Shown: one piece after another, positions 43,727 through 56,765 of the stretch | How positions within the stretch are numbered: position 1 is the stretch's first letter | How the letters are laid out: the number at the start of each line of letters is the position of its first letter | DNA from: Physcomitrium patens | Taxonomy: Eukaryota > Streptophyta > Bryopsida > Funariales > Funariaceae | Direction of reading: 5' to 3' | NCBI RefSeq assembly: GCF_000002425.4 | Contig: NC_037253.1 | Location: 12,456,238 to 12,520,237, forward strand | Length of the DNA stretch: 64,000 nucleotides | Translations under genes and position numbers: made by a program | The notes under the pieces: generated by a model | The model's database searches: none | What the model saw: the letters and a program-made list of their open reading frames with translations, nothing else | Told to the model about the DNA's origin: nothing

Positions 43727-44949
43727 TCTAAAGATCTAATTTGAGTCCATTTTTTTAAATATATATATATATTATCTATCTATTATATTTTAAATTATTT
43801 TTATTTACTTAAATTATATATATATATATATTTATAATATTTCAAATATATAAGTATTAATTAGGAGATTGCTTTAATGAACTTGATAAAATAGAATGCT
43901 ATTAATATTAAACTTACTAAGTTTATCATTACTTTAAATATATATATATATATTATTTTAGTATCTTTGATGAAATAAAAAAATTTAAAAGAAGATAACA
44001 AGGATAATAAATCATAAAATCCAATGCTTGCTTTTTCTTTAATGGATGGTGAGTTTTTTATTTCTTTGTAGCATATACAAGCTATATAAGTATCATTGAC
44101 AATTATAGATCCACCATTTCAATTTGATCCATTAGAAACATTCATATAAGATTTAAGCATTGAGTATAAAGATATTAGGTGCAATCAAATGCAATATTAT
44201 CATATTATGATATAATTTTTAGAGAGAAGTATAAATAAAGATCAAAAGGTGTAAAAAAGTCTTATGTAAAAGATTAATAGCTATGTTTTTAGGAAATTTT
44301 AGCTTATACATTAAGCATAATTAGAAATTTAATGTTTTATACTACCATTAAAAAAATGGCATGTAATTCCTTTAAAAGATTAGGTTTCTAAAACTTTTAT
44401 TAATAAAATAATTAGATTAATATATAAGAAGGACTATTTCTAAGAAAAGATTGAAATTAGATCTTATGATATAAAATCATGCAGTTATGGTAAATAAAAG
44501 ATTCTTTTAGAGATAAAATTATGCAATTAGAAATTGGATTTAAAAAAATTTAAGAAGTATATGCTTTGCAAGTTTTTGATTTTAGATAGCATTATAATGA
44601 GGCAATAAAAGTGAAGGATCTAGAAACAATGTAGTTTTAAAGGTAGTAAAAATTAGTATAATTTTTGGATAGATTTATACAGATTCATGTTTGGTTCATA
44701 TATATATATATATATATATATATTATTTTTGTAAGAATAACCGTATAGAATGTTTTTTTAGAATAGAACAAATATTCTTTGAAATTTTATTTAAAAGAAA
44801 ATTCCGAATTTTTTTTGTTTCTAATTACAAAAAAAAATTAAAAAACTAAAACCATGCAAACTAAATCAGAAAATAAATTTAAATTCCAATATATATAAAA
44901 TTCCAATATATGTATATGTACGAACGTACGTATTCATTACTGGTAGTCT
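43631..44949. repeat. AT-rich DNA with TA microsatellites
   Basis: Runs of (TA)n at about 43688-43722, 43760-43772, 43818-43830, 43938-43954 and 44697-44722 in otherwise AT-rich, non-coding sequence. No gene seen. Confidence 0.8.
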
Positions 44950-46245
44950 ACATTTGAAAGCGTGGCCAACGAAATTATCCAAAAGCGAACCAGCAGCAGT
45001 AATCAACATCACCATTCATCCAGCGGCCCTTGTCTGCTCCGAGTCAGGGTCATCAGGAAGCGTGGACCAAGTCTCGGAGAATATGGAGGACGACCATTCC
45101 AATCAGAATGGTTGTCCGCTTGTGCGCAGAGGGGTGGAGAGAGTTGGAAGCACGGGGGGGGGGGGGGTGGGGGGTGTGTGTATGCCGAGGGTGTCGCAGC
45201 GGCAGCGGAGATGGGCCCGCCATTCGCCATCGCTAGGTCTCCGTCGTGACTTCCAATTCAAGTTTACTCTGCACCCTTCCGTCATCGGAGTATCGTTAGA
45301 CTCACGTATTGTTGCTTGCTCTGCTTTTGAGTTTCATGCCGCGCTCCTCCCGGAGCATCCCATTCCGGCAGCTTTTATTGCGGCACCTGAGTAGGTTAAT
45401 TAGTATATGTGCAATCTCTAGTTGCGCATTCGGTTATCCGTTGTGTCGTTGAACTTGGTCTGACGCGGTGTAGATCTTTCCTTCAGGAGATTTATTTGTT
45501 GTAAGGCAGGTTGTATTTTGTATTTCAGCCGTTCTTTCTGAGGTGTAGTTGACGTGTGTGTTTTTCCTTCCTTATTTTACCTCTCATGGCGCTCGAAGCT
45601 TTTTTTTATTGTGGTGAATTAATGGGATGAGGACGATCCGTTGACGAGGTTCTCCTTCGTGCTGTGTTTCAATGTATAAGTCTGTTTTGCAGCGTGGTTT
45701 CGTTGTATTGTTTTTATTTTTATTTTCTCTTTGTGATTCGGAGCAATGATGCCCAGGTGGTTTCCTGCTGCGGTTGAGGTTTTTCTTCCTTCCCGAGGGC
45801 TGCCGACTTAGGTTCTCGAAGTTCATCATTCTCGTTTTCTTCGACTAATAGGCCTCTTTGGACAGGTTGCTATACCCGATTACCTCTTGTGGAGTTGCTC
45901 TGGAAATTTATTTATGCTCTGGACTCCCAGCCTGGGGGAGTGGAACGACTAGGACCGAGTGCCTTCGAGGAATGATTTCATCTCTTGGTGTGACAGATCT
46001 TTTACGAGACTGGGCTGCCGGGGAATTCCTTGTGACGTATATAGAAAGTTGAATTGAAACCGATTAGTGAAGCAGCTAGGGCCTGGAGGAGGGCCCTTCG
46101 TTCGATCTAAGGACGACTATGGTAGAACACGTTTATTATATACCGTAAAAGTTTGAATTCGTGATCAGACACACAAGTAAAATCTTGCGACATCTGGTTC
46201 GAACTAGCAGAGCGGCAGGGAGGCAAGAGCACCAAGTGTGACGAT
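44950..46245 (+). promoter_or_regulatory. Upstream region of the ARG1-like gene
   Basis: Base composition changes sharply at about 44950 from AT-rich to mixed, and remains so to the ATG at 46246, which suggests promoter and a long 5' leader. Several overlapping open frames at 44954-45394 share no recognisable domain and I do not call them genes. The tract at 45154-45174 (14 G, T, 6 G) could form a G-quadruplex or be a length-variable homopolymer. The transcription start cannot be placed. Confidence 0.5.
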
Positions 46246-49200
46246 ATGGCTGATTCAGAGGGGCAGGATGCGGGTACTACAGTATCGCGTCCTTCAGCTG
46301 GACGTCGAGATCCTTACGAAGTTCTTGGTTTGTCGCGTGATGCCTCAGAACAACAAATTAAGAGCACTTACAGAAAGTTGGCTCTGAAGTAAGTCTCTAT
46401 ACTGTACATCCTCACTCGGCCTGTGGTTTGTATGATTTACTTTATCTAAGAAATGGTGGATTCCATGCTCAGTGGATTGAAGATTTCGCTACCAAAATGA
46501 TGTGCCTCTTCTGTTACTCGTAACATCACCGAGCACCCGCTGTAATGCTGTCGGGGTCGTATTAACTTGATTTTTGTTGGACTATTGTGTCCATAAAACG
46601 ATACATAGTACCCTCATCTTTTTTCAAAACATAACTCTGGCTTTAAATTCAATGTTGATGTTCCTTCACATCATCCGATTATATTGTTTTACTCTTTATT
46701 TGTTTTTGTTTAATTTGAAGAATGTCATCATGTGCTACGGAATGTCGTGAAGAAAGAGCGTGGTCACAAGGACAAGCCTCTGAGCTGAATTGATGGTTTA
46801 CATCGTGGCATTATAATGATCGAACAAGGATTCTCCAAATTAGGATTTCTCATATTAGGGTTTTCGTCTTTTCTTGCGTATAACTGCTCAAGGCAAATTT
46901 AAGACAATTAATCTGACATTGACGATTGTTGAGTGCAGGTATCATCCAGATAAGAACACAGGCAACCCAGAGGCTGCTGAGAAGTTTAAGGAAGTTGCCT
47001 ATTCGTACGGCATTCTCTCAGATCCCGAGAAGCGAAGGCAATATGATAATGCTGGATTTGACGTATGTTGCTTCGTCTATGTTTCGAGGGTGATTGTAGA
47101 ATGTTTTTAGCAGATGTGTTTAAGTAATTCATTATAATTATACCTGAAATATGATTTCCTTATTAATTCTAGTATGAGTTGTTACCTAGTTTCTATTGGA
47201 TTTTGTTCCCGGTGGATCGTACGTTAACTACATTTCTAATAAGCATTTTATTTTTATCTCTAATAATTAAGTTAGATCACCCAATTAAGGATTTGGATTT
47301 GATTCCCAGGTCCAAGAAATAGACGTTAATTTTCATTTTCTATGGACCATTATGGTATTTGTTAAGGTTTATCATACAGTCGTACATTTATAAGCTGACT
47401 TAGTTAGAGGAGATTTCGTACTGACTCTGAGACTTTCTAAATGGTTTCAGGCTGTTGATTTGGAGGGATTGGACATGGAGCTAGACCTTTCCAATCTTGG
47501 AACTGTGAATACTATGTTTGCTGCGCTGTTCAGGTATGTTGTCTGTTCTTGATGGAGTGTATGATTCTAGTATTGCTATGATGATCAAGTTGAACAATGG
47601 GTTGTAAGGACAATTTTTTCTTTTTAAAAGTTAATGCCAATTCAACATGTATATCCAGAATTTTTGAGTCCCTTCAAACTGCAAGCAGAATATGTTTGTA
47701 ATACGCAGTATAACGTCTTCGGTGATTCTGTTGCAGTGTGCATTTGTTGGTCAGTTTCATTAGGGGCTTTTTGTGTGTCGTCTGTTTCGTAAGTTTTTTC
47801 GGATTCATATTTCTATGATTGAAAAGGTAGTGCACTAATAGTTGACTCTATTGCTCATGCATTTCAGCAAGTTGGGCGTTCCAATCAAAACAACAATCTC
47901 GGCAACTGTTCTGGAAGAGGCTCTCAATGGTACTGTAACAATAAGACCTCTTCCCCTGGGGCGAGCTGTGAATGATAAGGTGAGCCGGTATCATAAGATT
48001 TATCGCATCCTTAACGTTCTACCCTGTTTTCTGTGGCTTTGACTCACTCGATTTGTCGAGTTACCGTTCTTGTCTTGAGAAATTTTAGATTGTTAATTAG
48101 TTAGCTACTTGGTTCGGGTGTGAAATACCTTTTATGATCAGGAAATTGTGTGCATAGATTTTGTCAGGATCTCTTCCTTTTCTCGCGTGTTTTTTCGGAA
48201 AATGATATATTGTTGGTCTTTCAGGTTGAGAAACAAGGGGCACATTTCTTTGGTATAACGATCTCTGAAGCGCAAGCAGAAGCAGGTGTTGTGATACGGG
48301 TGGTGTCATCTGTGCAAAGCAAGTTCAAAGTAAGTTTGACACAGTGCTTATTAAATTTCTGCTCTGTAATTGGTCTCTATTTAGCTTTCTCTTTGAGTAG
48401 TAACGTGTTAAATCATACTAATGCTGATAAACCTTTTTGGGTTCATCTGCTAACCTCAAACAATGAAAATACGAATGTCTCCAGCACTAATTTTTCTTAT
48501 TTGTTCTTACAGTTACTTTACTTTGAGCAAGAAGAAAATGGTGGATTAGGTTTGGCGCTGCAGGTACGATTGCATAATTCTAATGCAATTGAGATTGTGC
48601 CTTGGTGCTGCAATATGTTACTATTAGTAATTTTGATATTATTTGTCAGTATGTTGTTCGTGGAGCTACAATATCATAAGGATCTTTTTGCTTGGGATGC
48701 ACAGGAAGATAGTGTGAAGACTGGGAAGGTCACCTCTGCCGGCTTTTATTTCTTACATTTCCAAGTATATCGATTAGACCCGACGGTCAACGCGGTGAGC
48801 GGCAACCTTTGTTCTCGATGTACTGTTGTTTGCGCTTTGGACACTGTCAAGGCCAAACGTTGGCATCAGTGTCAATCTTGCTCTATTTTCTTCTGATTCC
48901 CCCATCCGATTCTGATATGATTTATCCAGATTGATACGGTTTTAAAATTAATGATAAAAATAATGATCTGAGTTTTCATTTTCGTCGTGCTCTAATGCAG
49001 CTCGCAATAGCAAAAGATCCAGATGCAGCATTTTTTAAGAGGTTGGAAGGCCTGCAACCCTGTGAAATGTCGGAATTAAAGGCGGGCACACACATTTTCG
49101 CTGTATACGGTGAGTCTAATTATTTAAGCGTTTGTTTATGATTGAATTGCAAATTGCCTCAAAGTAGTTTGGTACTACTTTGTTTGCTATTTACAGAAAG

Positions 49201-50089
49201 GTTTTGTGATGTTTTGAAGGTGATAACTTCTTTAAGAGTGCCAGCTACACAATTGAGGCTATTTGTGCCGAGTCATGTTTGGAGACTGCAGTGAAGTTGA
49301 AGGAAGTTGAAGCTCAGATATTGTTGAAACGAAATGAGCTTCGACAGTTTGAAACTGAATATCGGGAGGTAAGCTGAGCTAAAACTACGTTTTTGAAAGC
49401 TATCTTGTAACTAAATCCGTCGACAACATTCCCTACTGTTACAGATTCACTTGCATGTCGAGTTTTCCAGCTATGTCTGTTGAGAGTAAATGTAACTCAT
49501 TATTAAAACTGGTGTATTTGTACAGGTTTTAGCTCGGTTCCAGGCTGTCACAAACAAGTACACTCAAGAAAAACAAGTGGTATATAAAATCTCCCAGTCG
49601 CTCATAGCTGGTTTTAGGTTTCTGATGTAATGATGATGACAACATTAGAGTTGAACTCGCATTCTGCAAGACCCTGAGCCAGCCAATATTCGGCTTGGGT
49701 ACCTCATCACTTATTTTTTTGTTGATTATTTTCTGTCTTCTTAGATGAGATCCTTGAGGTGCAAGGATATGTATAATTATGTATTCATTCATTTGTTCAT
49801 TTATTTACCTAATTTAGCTCTAATAGGTAATAACTCAAGCAGTTTTGATATCCAGGTGGAAGAGTTGCTTAAAACACGTGAAAAGATTCAAGAATCCTTC
49901 ACTTCTGTACCCTCAGCTCCTAAAAAAGTGAGCAGCAGCAACACGGCAAAGGGATCTGGGGAAGATTCACTTTTAAGTGCAGATGAAAGCGAGTCACCTA
50001 CTTCAGGATTAAATGCTGAGAAATCAAAGAAGTCGAATAAGTGGTTTAATCTGAACTTCAAAACAAGTATGGGTTCCACTGGTAAATAA
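46246..50089 (+). CDS. ARG1: ARG1-like DnaJ protein (DnaJ 15 family), eleven exons
   Basis: J-domain cochaperone of the plant ARG1/ARL family; Arabidopsis ARG1 acts in early gravity signalling on vesicle-pathway membranes. Exons: 46246-46388, 46939-47062, 47451-47533, 47868-47979, 48225-48329, 48513-48563, 48705-48794, 49001-49109, 49220-49368, 49526-49579, 49856-50089. All introns are GT-AG, and the sum is 1254 bp (417 residues), close to the family length of about 410. J domain about residues 22-87 with the Hsp70-activating HPD at 50-52. No Gly/Phe-rich or zinc-finger region, so DnaJ class III. The middle has the strongly conserved [37 protein letters not shown] and [16 protein letters not shown] coiled coil lies at about residues 283-350 ([30 protein letters not shown]), then a Ser-rich stretch and [11 protein letters not shown] near the end. 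Exon borders were placed by splice sites and memory of the family, so shifts of a few bases are possible. The paralogues ARL1 and ARL2 are alternatives for the exact name. Confidence 0.93.
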
Positions 50090-52540
50090 GGGGATTTAAT
50101 AAAACTTTGTTTTTCATTCCTGCAAGATTTATCAGCAAATGTAGGAGTCTTTCTGTAGAGAGTGGTAACACAAAAATAATTAAAACGTTCATGGAAAAAA
50201 CGAAATTAGTAAATCACTTCACTTAGCCGTTTGGAAAGAGTTTTTTTATTTGACCGCTCACGTCATCAAAAGTTCACAGGTTAAATACCATTGTTGTAGA
50301 ATTTAGTTATAACAGTCTCTTTTCTTTCAACATCTGAGTTAGGAACGCCAGCAGCTAGATCGGGCTGAATGTATATGTTCCGACTTGTGGGTTGGCAAGA
50401 TACAGCTTAAGAGTGCTGAATTTATCACTGCAGTAGGTCCCAGTGTTTTGGGAGGAATGTTAGTGTCGGCGTGTTAGAGAGCCTCACTAAGCTTTTTTCT
50501 AGACTTTTATAAAAGTACTTTTTCAAGCAGCTATACTGTAAACATTACCAACTATGTAGTTTCATTCTTATTGCTTGGTTAAAGAAGTGCACAATTTTAC
50601 CTGCTTCAATTTTGCACTTCTTGTTTGCGATCATTGGAACAGCAGGTGAAGTTAATGGTACTGTCGGTAACAGTATCGTTCCGTTTCTTCGTGTTTTGAT
50701 ACATGGTATTCAACTGCCACTTTGTCAAACTGCCCGCTAACGAGACACTGCATGGTCGAGTTGTATAAATGCATTCCTCCTCATACTACGTCACTCGAAG
50801 ACGACATCAAACCTTCTTTCGCTTCTTCGCCCAGACCATCCCCCTATACAAAACCGTTTGCAATGCCGTAATTCCCAAATCTTTCCCTACTACTTGGGTG
50901 GGTTCCCTCATTCAGCTGGTACACTAACTGGTGCTTTGGCTCATCCGTAGCAAACTGAATCGTGCACGATGTTGAAGGCAGTCCTGGACGATATACCTGG
51001 GCATTGATTGCCAACGCAAGTCCCATTGAAATCCCAACAGCAACACAAACTTCGGAACATCGTTGACTATCTAAAATCTGCATCAGCACAAGGGAGTCTA
51101 AAGCTTATGGTAACCTTTGCCGTTACCAAAAATACAGGGAATGAACCTCCATGACGTGGAACCGAGATTTGGATCCAGTTGAAGTCGGATGCCCTGGAAC
51201 TCAAATTACGGGTAAGGAATCCAACATTTCTCAAGCACCTGCATGACAATGATGTGATGGTCGTTGTGGTGTTTTGTTGTCCTGAGGCACCGGCCATCTG
51301 TGAAGAGGATTGTTGCAGCAACAGAGTGCCTCAATGACCATCAATGAAGTTGCTAGTGTTGTAAAGCTTTGGATAAGATCTGATGATTTTTCCATGAAGA
51401 TCTTGACGAGAACACATCTTCGTAGAATCAGCGAAGCACGACAACGAGGTGTGAGGGGGATCGATGATCTCGAAGCGAAGTGAAAGGGGTCTATGAGGGG
51501 TATCAATGATACATCGTCAATGATACCTGAATAGGATACTGAACAATCATGTCCTAAACCCTAAACCAGCTGAGGACGACAACGAGGTCTGTGAGGGGTA
51601 TCGATGATTTCGGAGACAGCTGTTTCACCGATGAAACAGCTGGGGCGTCGACACTCACATTTATTGCGCGAGGGAGCTTACTCGATAGGACGACTTTTCG
51701 TGAGTAGGCGGAGAGACAGCAGAGGAGAGCGGCGGGCGCCGCTGCGAATTTTTGATTTTAGGGTTTTGTTTTTGCTGGCGCAGGCCTAGAGTGGACGGGA
51801 AAATCTGAAGTTCGATCAGGTGTTGCGCACGAATCGAGCCATGGGCGAGAGAGTTTTTGAGATCTAGGTCGAGTAGCGGTAGCAGTGGGTCTAGTGTGGT
51901 TCTGAATCTGCGACACACATGATTCTAGTGGTTTTGCGGATGTACTCGTTGGTTGAGCATTCAATGCATGCATATCACAAGTTGAATATCGTGAGTTGGT
52001 GCGTGAGCTTACTGCCTTCTGAGCCCGTTATGTGAACGCTGCAAGTTCTCAAGAATCTGAATAGGATATTGGACGAGTGCCCAAAGTTGGTAGTATGCGC
52101 CATCGGTTGTGATTCGGTTTATTGTCGGAGGGCCTTGGATTTTTCCGATCAGTATGTTGGATTCGCGGATTTTGGGTGGAACTTTTGAAGGCAGGAGCCG
52201 CTTGATGTCAGCTTCTGACAAGTTTAGGATCATCGAAGTAGGAGCAAGACGAATTTGTGGCAACGAAACATGTGACGAGTGGATATCGGGTTGGCAGTTT
52301 GGATCACTTAACTTTGAAGGAATAGTTCCAATTGGAGTGAATGTTTGTGTTGCTGAAGCTGCTTAAAGTGTGGTTTCAAGAAGTTATAGATTATAGTGAT
52401 CGGAGTGTAGAGGTGATTGGAGTAATTGGTGGAAGGAAGCTAGAACCCAAAGTAAGTGGTGTTGTATGTAGATCAATAAGGCGGGATGTTAGGTAAATGG
52501 TTGAATGATAATAATATATTATAAAAAAATAATTAGAGAG
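50090..52540. other. Non-repetitive region, no gene identified
   Basis: 2.4 kb downstream of the DnaJ gene. AATAAA at 50098-50103 is a possible polyadenylation signal but lies very close to the stop. Short frames on the minus strand at 50844-51506 (one has the phrase VAVGISMGLALAINAQVY) and on both strands at 51600-52370 have no family that I know. Frames overlap and switch, which suggests either exons of a gene that I cannot assemble or relic sequence. A partial direct repeat (GACAACGAGGT...GTGAGGGG..ATCGATGAT) occurs at about 51440 and 51577. Confidence 0.5.
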
Positions 52541-52605
52541 AATTAATTAGATGTAATTTATTTATATTAAGGTGTTTGGGATGATGCATGAATGAATGAA
52601 ATTCG

Positions 52606-53088
52606 TGTCAAAGAAAGAGTAATTAAATAGAAATAAGGAATTATGTATATTAAAAAAAAAATGAAATGGCTTATTGTTAAAAGACATGGAAATTTAAGAC
52701 TCCTGAAATTAGAGTAGAATAAAGAAAGCAGTGAAGAAAGTTTCACTCTTGTCTCTCTATATACTATTTAACTCAGGATTATGTGGTGATGTTTTATATG
52801 ACCTTAAATATGTGTTGACTTTATAAGACACATGCTTTGATTTACAAGACAAGTTTTTTTAAGTATAGGCTTTATAGTTAGCTTAATCTTCAAGTTAACA
52901 TGTATGGCACATGGCCAACTTGTTGATTATTTTTCTAGTTTAAAAAGTCAATTATAGACACCTACAAAGCCAAAGCAGTATCTATAAAGCTTTTAAGAAG
53001 CTTGTATGGAAGATATTATAGAATTAAGTTATTTTTATATACTTCTATCTACTTCTATCTATTTATACAAGTAATTATTGACTTACAT
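52606..53088 (-). repeat. Worn class 1 LTR, truncated
   Basis: Recognisable by CACTCTTGTCTCTCTATATACTATTTAAC, ATGTGTTGACTTTATAAGACACATGC and GTAATTATTGACTTACATG; the last 15 or so bases of a normal LTR are missing. Confidence 0.8.
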
Positions 53089-53420
53089 GTGTATTGGTAG
53101 TGTCCTATACCAGGACAAAAAGACCACCCTATTATTTGATCATTATTGAGGTCTTCATAATTTCGTTCAAATAAAATATTTGAAATGCTATTAAGAATTG
53201 TTTCTACCTCTAATAAAATTATCAAACATCAAGAATCTCTTCTAAGGTTGTGATACTAAATGCATTGTATTTCGCCATCTATTCGAGGAAAAATATATTG
53301 TTCTTGAGGATCTTCATCTTGATTGCATCGTCTGAAAGTTATGACAATTGCAATGTTTTGTTTGGCAGGTCAACAAATGAGATCCTTCAATTGAAATTGC
53401 TAGTTGTTGGTTCTCCATCT
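53089..53420 (-). pseudogene. Relic of the 140-codon ORF
   Basis: Minus-strand sequence parallel to 26520-26840 (GATAGTGTCC, CACCCTATTATTTGATCA, TTCGAGGAAAAATATATTGTTCTTGAGG, GTTGGTTCTCCATCTCC) with several stops and indels. Its presence in an old copy shows that the ORF is not a recent acquisition. Confidence 0.7.
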
Positions 53421-56400
53421 CCTTAACGTAACAACTACAAAGAAGTTACAAACAAGGATTGAAAGTAGAATGTTATCTTGCGTAGATCTTGTTTCTTTTC
53501 TAAGGAAGGTTTTTAACTTGATTTTGATGGATGTCGTCAATAAAAAGCCTCCATCACCTTTATTGCATTTGTAAGATTCTTTACATGATCCAAGTCTACG
53601 ATAGTCCAACTTATCACAAAGATGAGTTGTCTTGATATTGCGACAAAGTAACCATACTTTGTCACCCATGTAGAAGGTTGATTTTTTCGATAGACATTTG
53701 TATTGATCTTTTGTTGTTCTTGAACTTCTTTTAACTATGCCTTTATTATTGCATGTAGCTCTATCAAATGATTTGCCAAATCTTCTACCGCAGGATTATC
53801 AGCTTTTAAAAAGTCAAAAGTATCAAGTTGTGGATCATAATCATAATTGGCAATGAAAGGTGTTTGTTTTGTAGAAGAATATATCATGTTATTATAAGCA
53901 AACTCTGCCAATGGCAAAAGAATTGTCCAATCATCTTATAAGTAGTTGATGGTACATCTTAAATACTGTTCCAAACCTTGATTAACACGCTCCGTTTGTC
54001 CATCAGTTTGAGGATGGAATACCAAAGATAGTTTTATATCCACTTTTAGAATCTTGAAAAGAGTCCGCCAAAACCTTGATACAAAATGAGTTCCCTTATG
54101 GGATATAATATCTTTGGATAATCTATAATGGTGATAAATGTTGTCAAGAAAGAGTTTAGCTGTTTCTTTACTTATGATAGATTTTGTACATGGTACAAAA
54201 TGTACCATTTTGGTAAAACGATCTAATATCACAAATATAGAGTCATAAGAACCTTAGATTGGAAGATCTATGATAAAATCCATAGAAACAGAAGACCATG
54301 GTTGTTTTGGAATAGATAATGGTTGAAGAAGTCCGTAAGGTCGATGATGAGGAGTTTTTGATCTTGAGCAAACATCACAAGATTGTACAAAATCTTTGAC
54401 TGCCTTTCACATTTGGGGCCACCAAAAATCTTTAGATATTAGTTCCAAAGTTTTATTGTATCCAAAATGTCATGCTACTGGAAAGTCATGATGAGCTTGA
54501 AGAACATGTAATTGAGCTTCACCTTCTAGAACATATAGGCATCCCTCGAAATATAATAGATTATTTTTGAATTCAAACTTAGAAGTATCATGAGACTTTG
54601 AAGGATTTTCTTTAATCTCATGAATAAGAGGATCAAGAGACATACTTGACTGAACTTGCTTAATGAAAGTTGAATCAACATTTAGTGTTGATTTCATTGT
54701 TTGAAGATGAAGATGCTCTAGCTTCAAGAGAATTCTTCATTGCTGATCAAAAACAACATCTCTTTCCTTTGGTGTAAGATAAGATCGTCTAGAAATTATA
54801 TCTCACAAACCTTGTTGTTTTTTCGGTCGATAAGTGAACTTGAATTCAAATCTTGACAAAGACATACTCCAACAAACTTGAAGACAATTCAAAAGACATG
54901 CTGACATAAAATATTCATGGTTCTTGTGATCTGTATATATAGCGATTGGGCTAGGAGCACCTTCTAGATAATGACACTATTCTTGAAACGAATCCACAAT
55001 TGCAAGAAGTTCTTTATCATGGATCTCATAGTTGATCTCGGCTACTGAAAATTTTCTAGAATGAAAAGCTATTAGGTGAAGTTTATCATCTGTTCTCATT
55101 TGTGACAATACGGCACCCAAAGCAAAGTCTAATGCGTTTGTTTCTATAAAAATGGCTTAGAAAAATTGACACAATACAAGATTGGTGCAAAAACAAAGGC
55201 TATCTTTAAAGCTTCAAATGCTACTTCCGCTTCTTGATTCCATTGAAGTTTGTCTTTACAAGTCAAATGTGTAAGTAGAGCTGCAACTTAAGAGAAGTCT
55301 TTGATGAAGATCCGATAGTAGTTGGCAAATTCCAAAAAGCATTGGACATCTCTTACTGTTTTGGAGATCTTCCAATCCGTAATAGCTTAAGCTTTCTTAG
55401 GATCCATCATAAGTCAATCATTTGAAATGATGTATCTTAAGAAGTCGACTTGTGTAGTATGAAATACACACTTTTCTATCTTAGAATAGAGTCTCACACT
55501 TCTTAGTTTTTATAATACACGACAAACATGAAGTTCATGTTCTTCTGTGTTTTTAGAATATATTAAGATATCGTTTAGGTAACAGATAACAAAATCATCT
55601 AAAAACTCTCAAAAGCCATCATTTATTAGATGTTAGAATGCTATTGGTGTATTTGTAAGTCCTAAAGGCATGACGCTATATTCAAAATGTCCATACCTTT
55701 TTCAAAATGTAAGCTTCCATTTATCTCCTTCTTTGATGCATACCACATTGTATGCTCTTTTTAGATCTATTTTTGTATAGATCTTAGATTGATTCAAGTG
55801 ATTAAGGAATTCAAATATCAAAGGTACTAAGTACCTATTCTTGATGGTGATTTTATTGAATCTTCCATAATCGACACACATCCATAATGATCCATCTTTT
55901 TTCTTCACAAATAAAATTGGAACTCTTGTTAGAGATTTGAAATGGCATATGAAGTTTTTGGCCAAATTCTCTTCAATATACTCCTTGAGTTCAGCCAACT
56001 CATTTTGTGATAAATTATAGATTAGTCCAAATGGTTGTTGTGCTACTTCTTAAAGGACAATTGAGCAATCATAAGAGTAATGTTCTGGAAGAATATCCAC
56101 ATTTTACTTCTCAAATATATCTTGAAAATTTTCATATTGGCTTGGAGTGCCACTTGAAGTCTTTCTACCAATAGAAATAAGTGCGACATAAATGATACAA
56201 GGTGATCCTTCTTTTGCAGCATGCAAGAAAGCTCTTGCACCTACAAATATAGGTTTAATTGTACTAGACTTAAGACTTTCTACTTGATTGACTATACTCT
56301 TAGTTATACTTTCAGAAAAGTTCAGACTATGAGAAGTACAATCTATTTTAGAGTTATATTTTTCTAGCCATGATAAACCTAAAATGACTGCATTAGAGGG

Positions 56401-56735
56401 AGATCTAATGATATTCAATATAACAAAGCTACTATGACCATTAGTTGCTACTTCAATAGGAAAGATTTCATGAGTAATATCTCTTGAAGACAACGGACGA
56501 CCATCTATGACTTCTACATGAATAAGTTTAGTTTTCTTCATTAAAAGTATGCTATGTTTTTTTAGCAAATTCTTCAACTAAGAAACATACTAAGATTCTT
56601 GAATCTAATAAGGCAGAGGCTTTGTAATCTTTAGGTCCTAAAATAATATTTATCATAAAATATGGAGAGGGTTTTGAGGAAAAAATAGGACCTTCACTAG
56701 GTGTTGTACAAGGTTCTAACCACACGGTCCCTACT
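53421..56735 (-). pseudogene. pol: Class 1 pol, decayed (copy D)
   Basis: Pol relic with many stops and frameshifts. Recognisable pieces: KVWLLCRNIKTTHLCDKLDY, integrase FTKMVHFVPCTKSI and TDGQTERVN, KKKDGSLWMCVDYGRFNKI in RT, and protease-region VEVIDGRPLSSRDITHE. The second integrase Asp is lost: IISHKGTHF replaces IISDRGTQF. The chromodomain is largely missing. Confidence 0.85.
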
Positions 56736-56765
56736 ATAGCTAGACAAACTTATTTTTTGACATAC

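Larger units (their letters stand above)
52541..56765 (-). mobile_element. Decayed class 1 element (copy D), cut by a class 3 element
   Basis: Minus-strand relic. A worn LTR (about 52606-53088) is fused directly to the middle of the 140-codon ORF relic, so the LTR start, purine tract and ORF end are deleted. Pol follows, and then the gag end up to 56765, where a class 3 LTR begins. Substitutions and short indels are far more frequent than in copies A-C, so it is much older. Confidence 0.85.

Noticed and set aside
43688..44722. The TA runs as a regulatory or origin-like element
   Set aside because: Ordinary dinucleotide microsatellites in AT-rich intergenic DNA.
44954..45394. A 146-codon frame upstream of the DnaJ gene
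   Set aside because: Three frames are open there because of composition; it crosses the G-tract and has no recognisable domain. More likely promoter or leader.
50844..52366. Possible small genes downstream of the DnaJ gene
   Set aside because: The frames are short, overlap on both strands and match no family known to me. They could be exons, but I cannot build a model.
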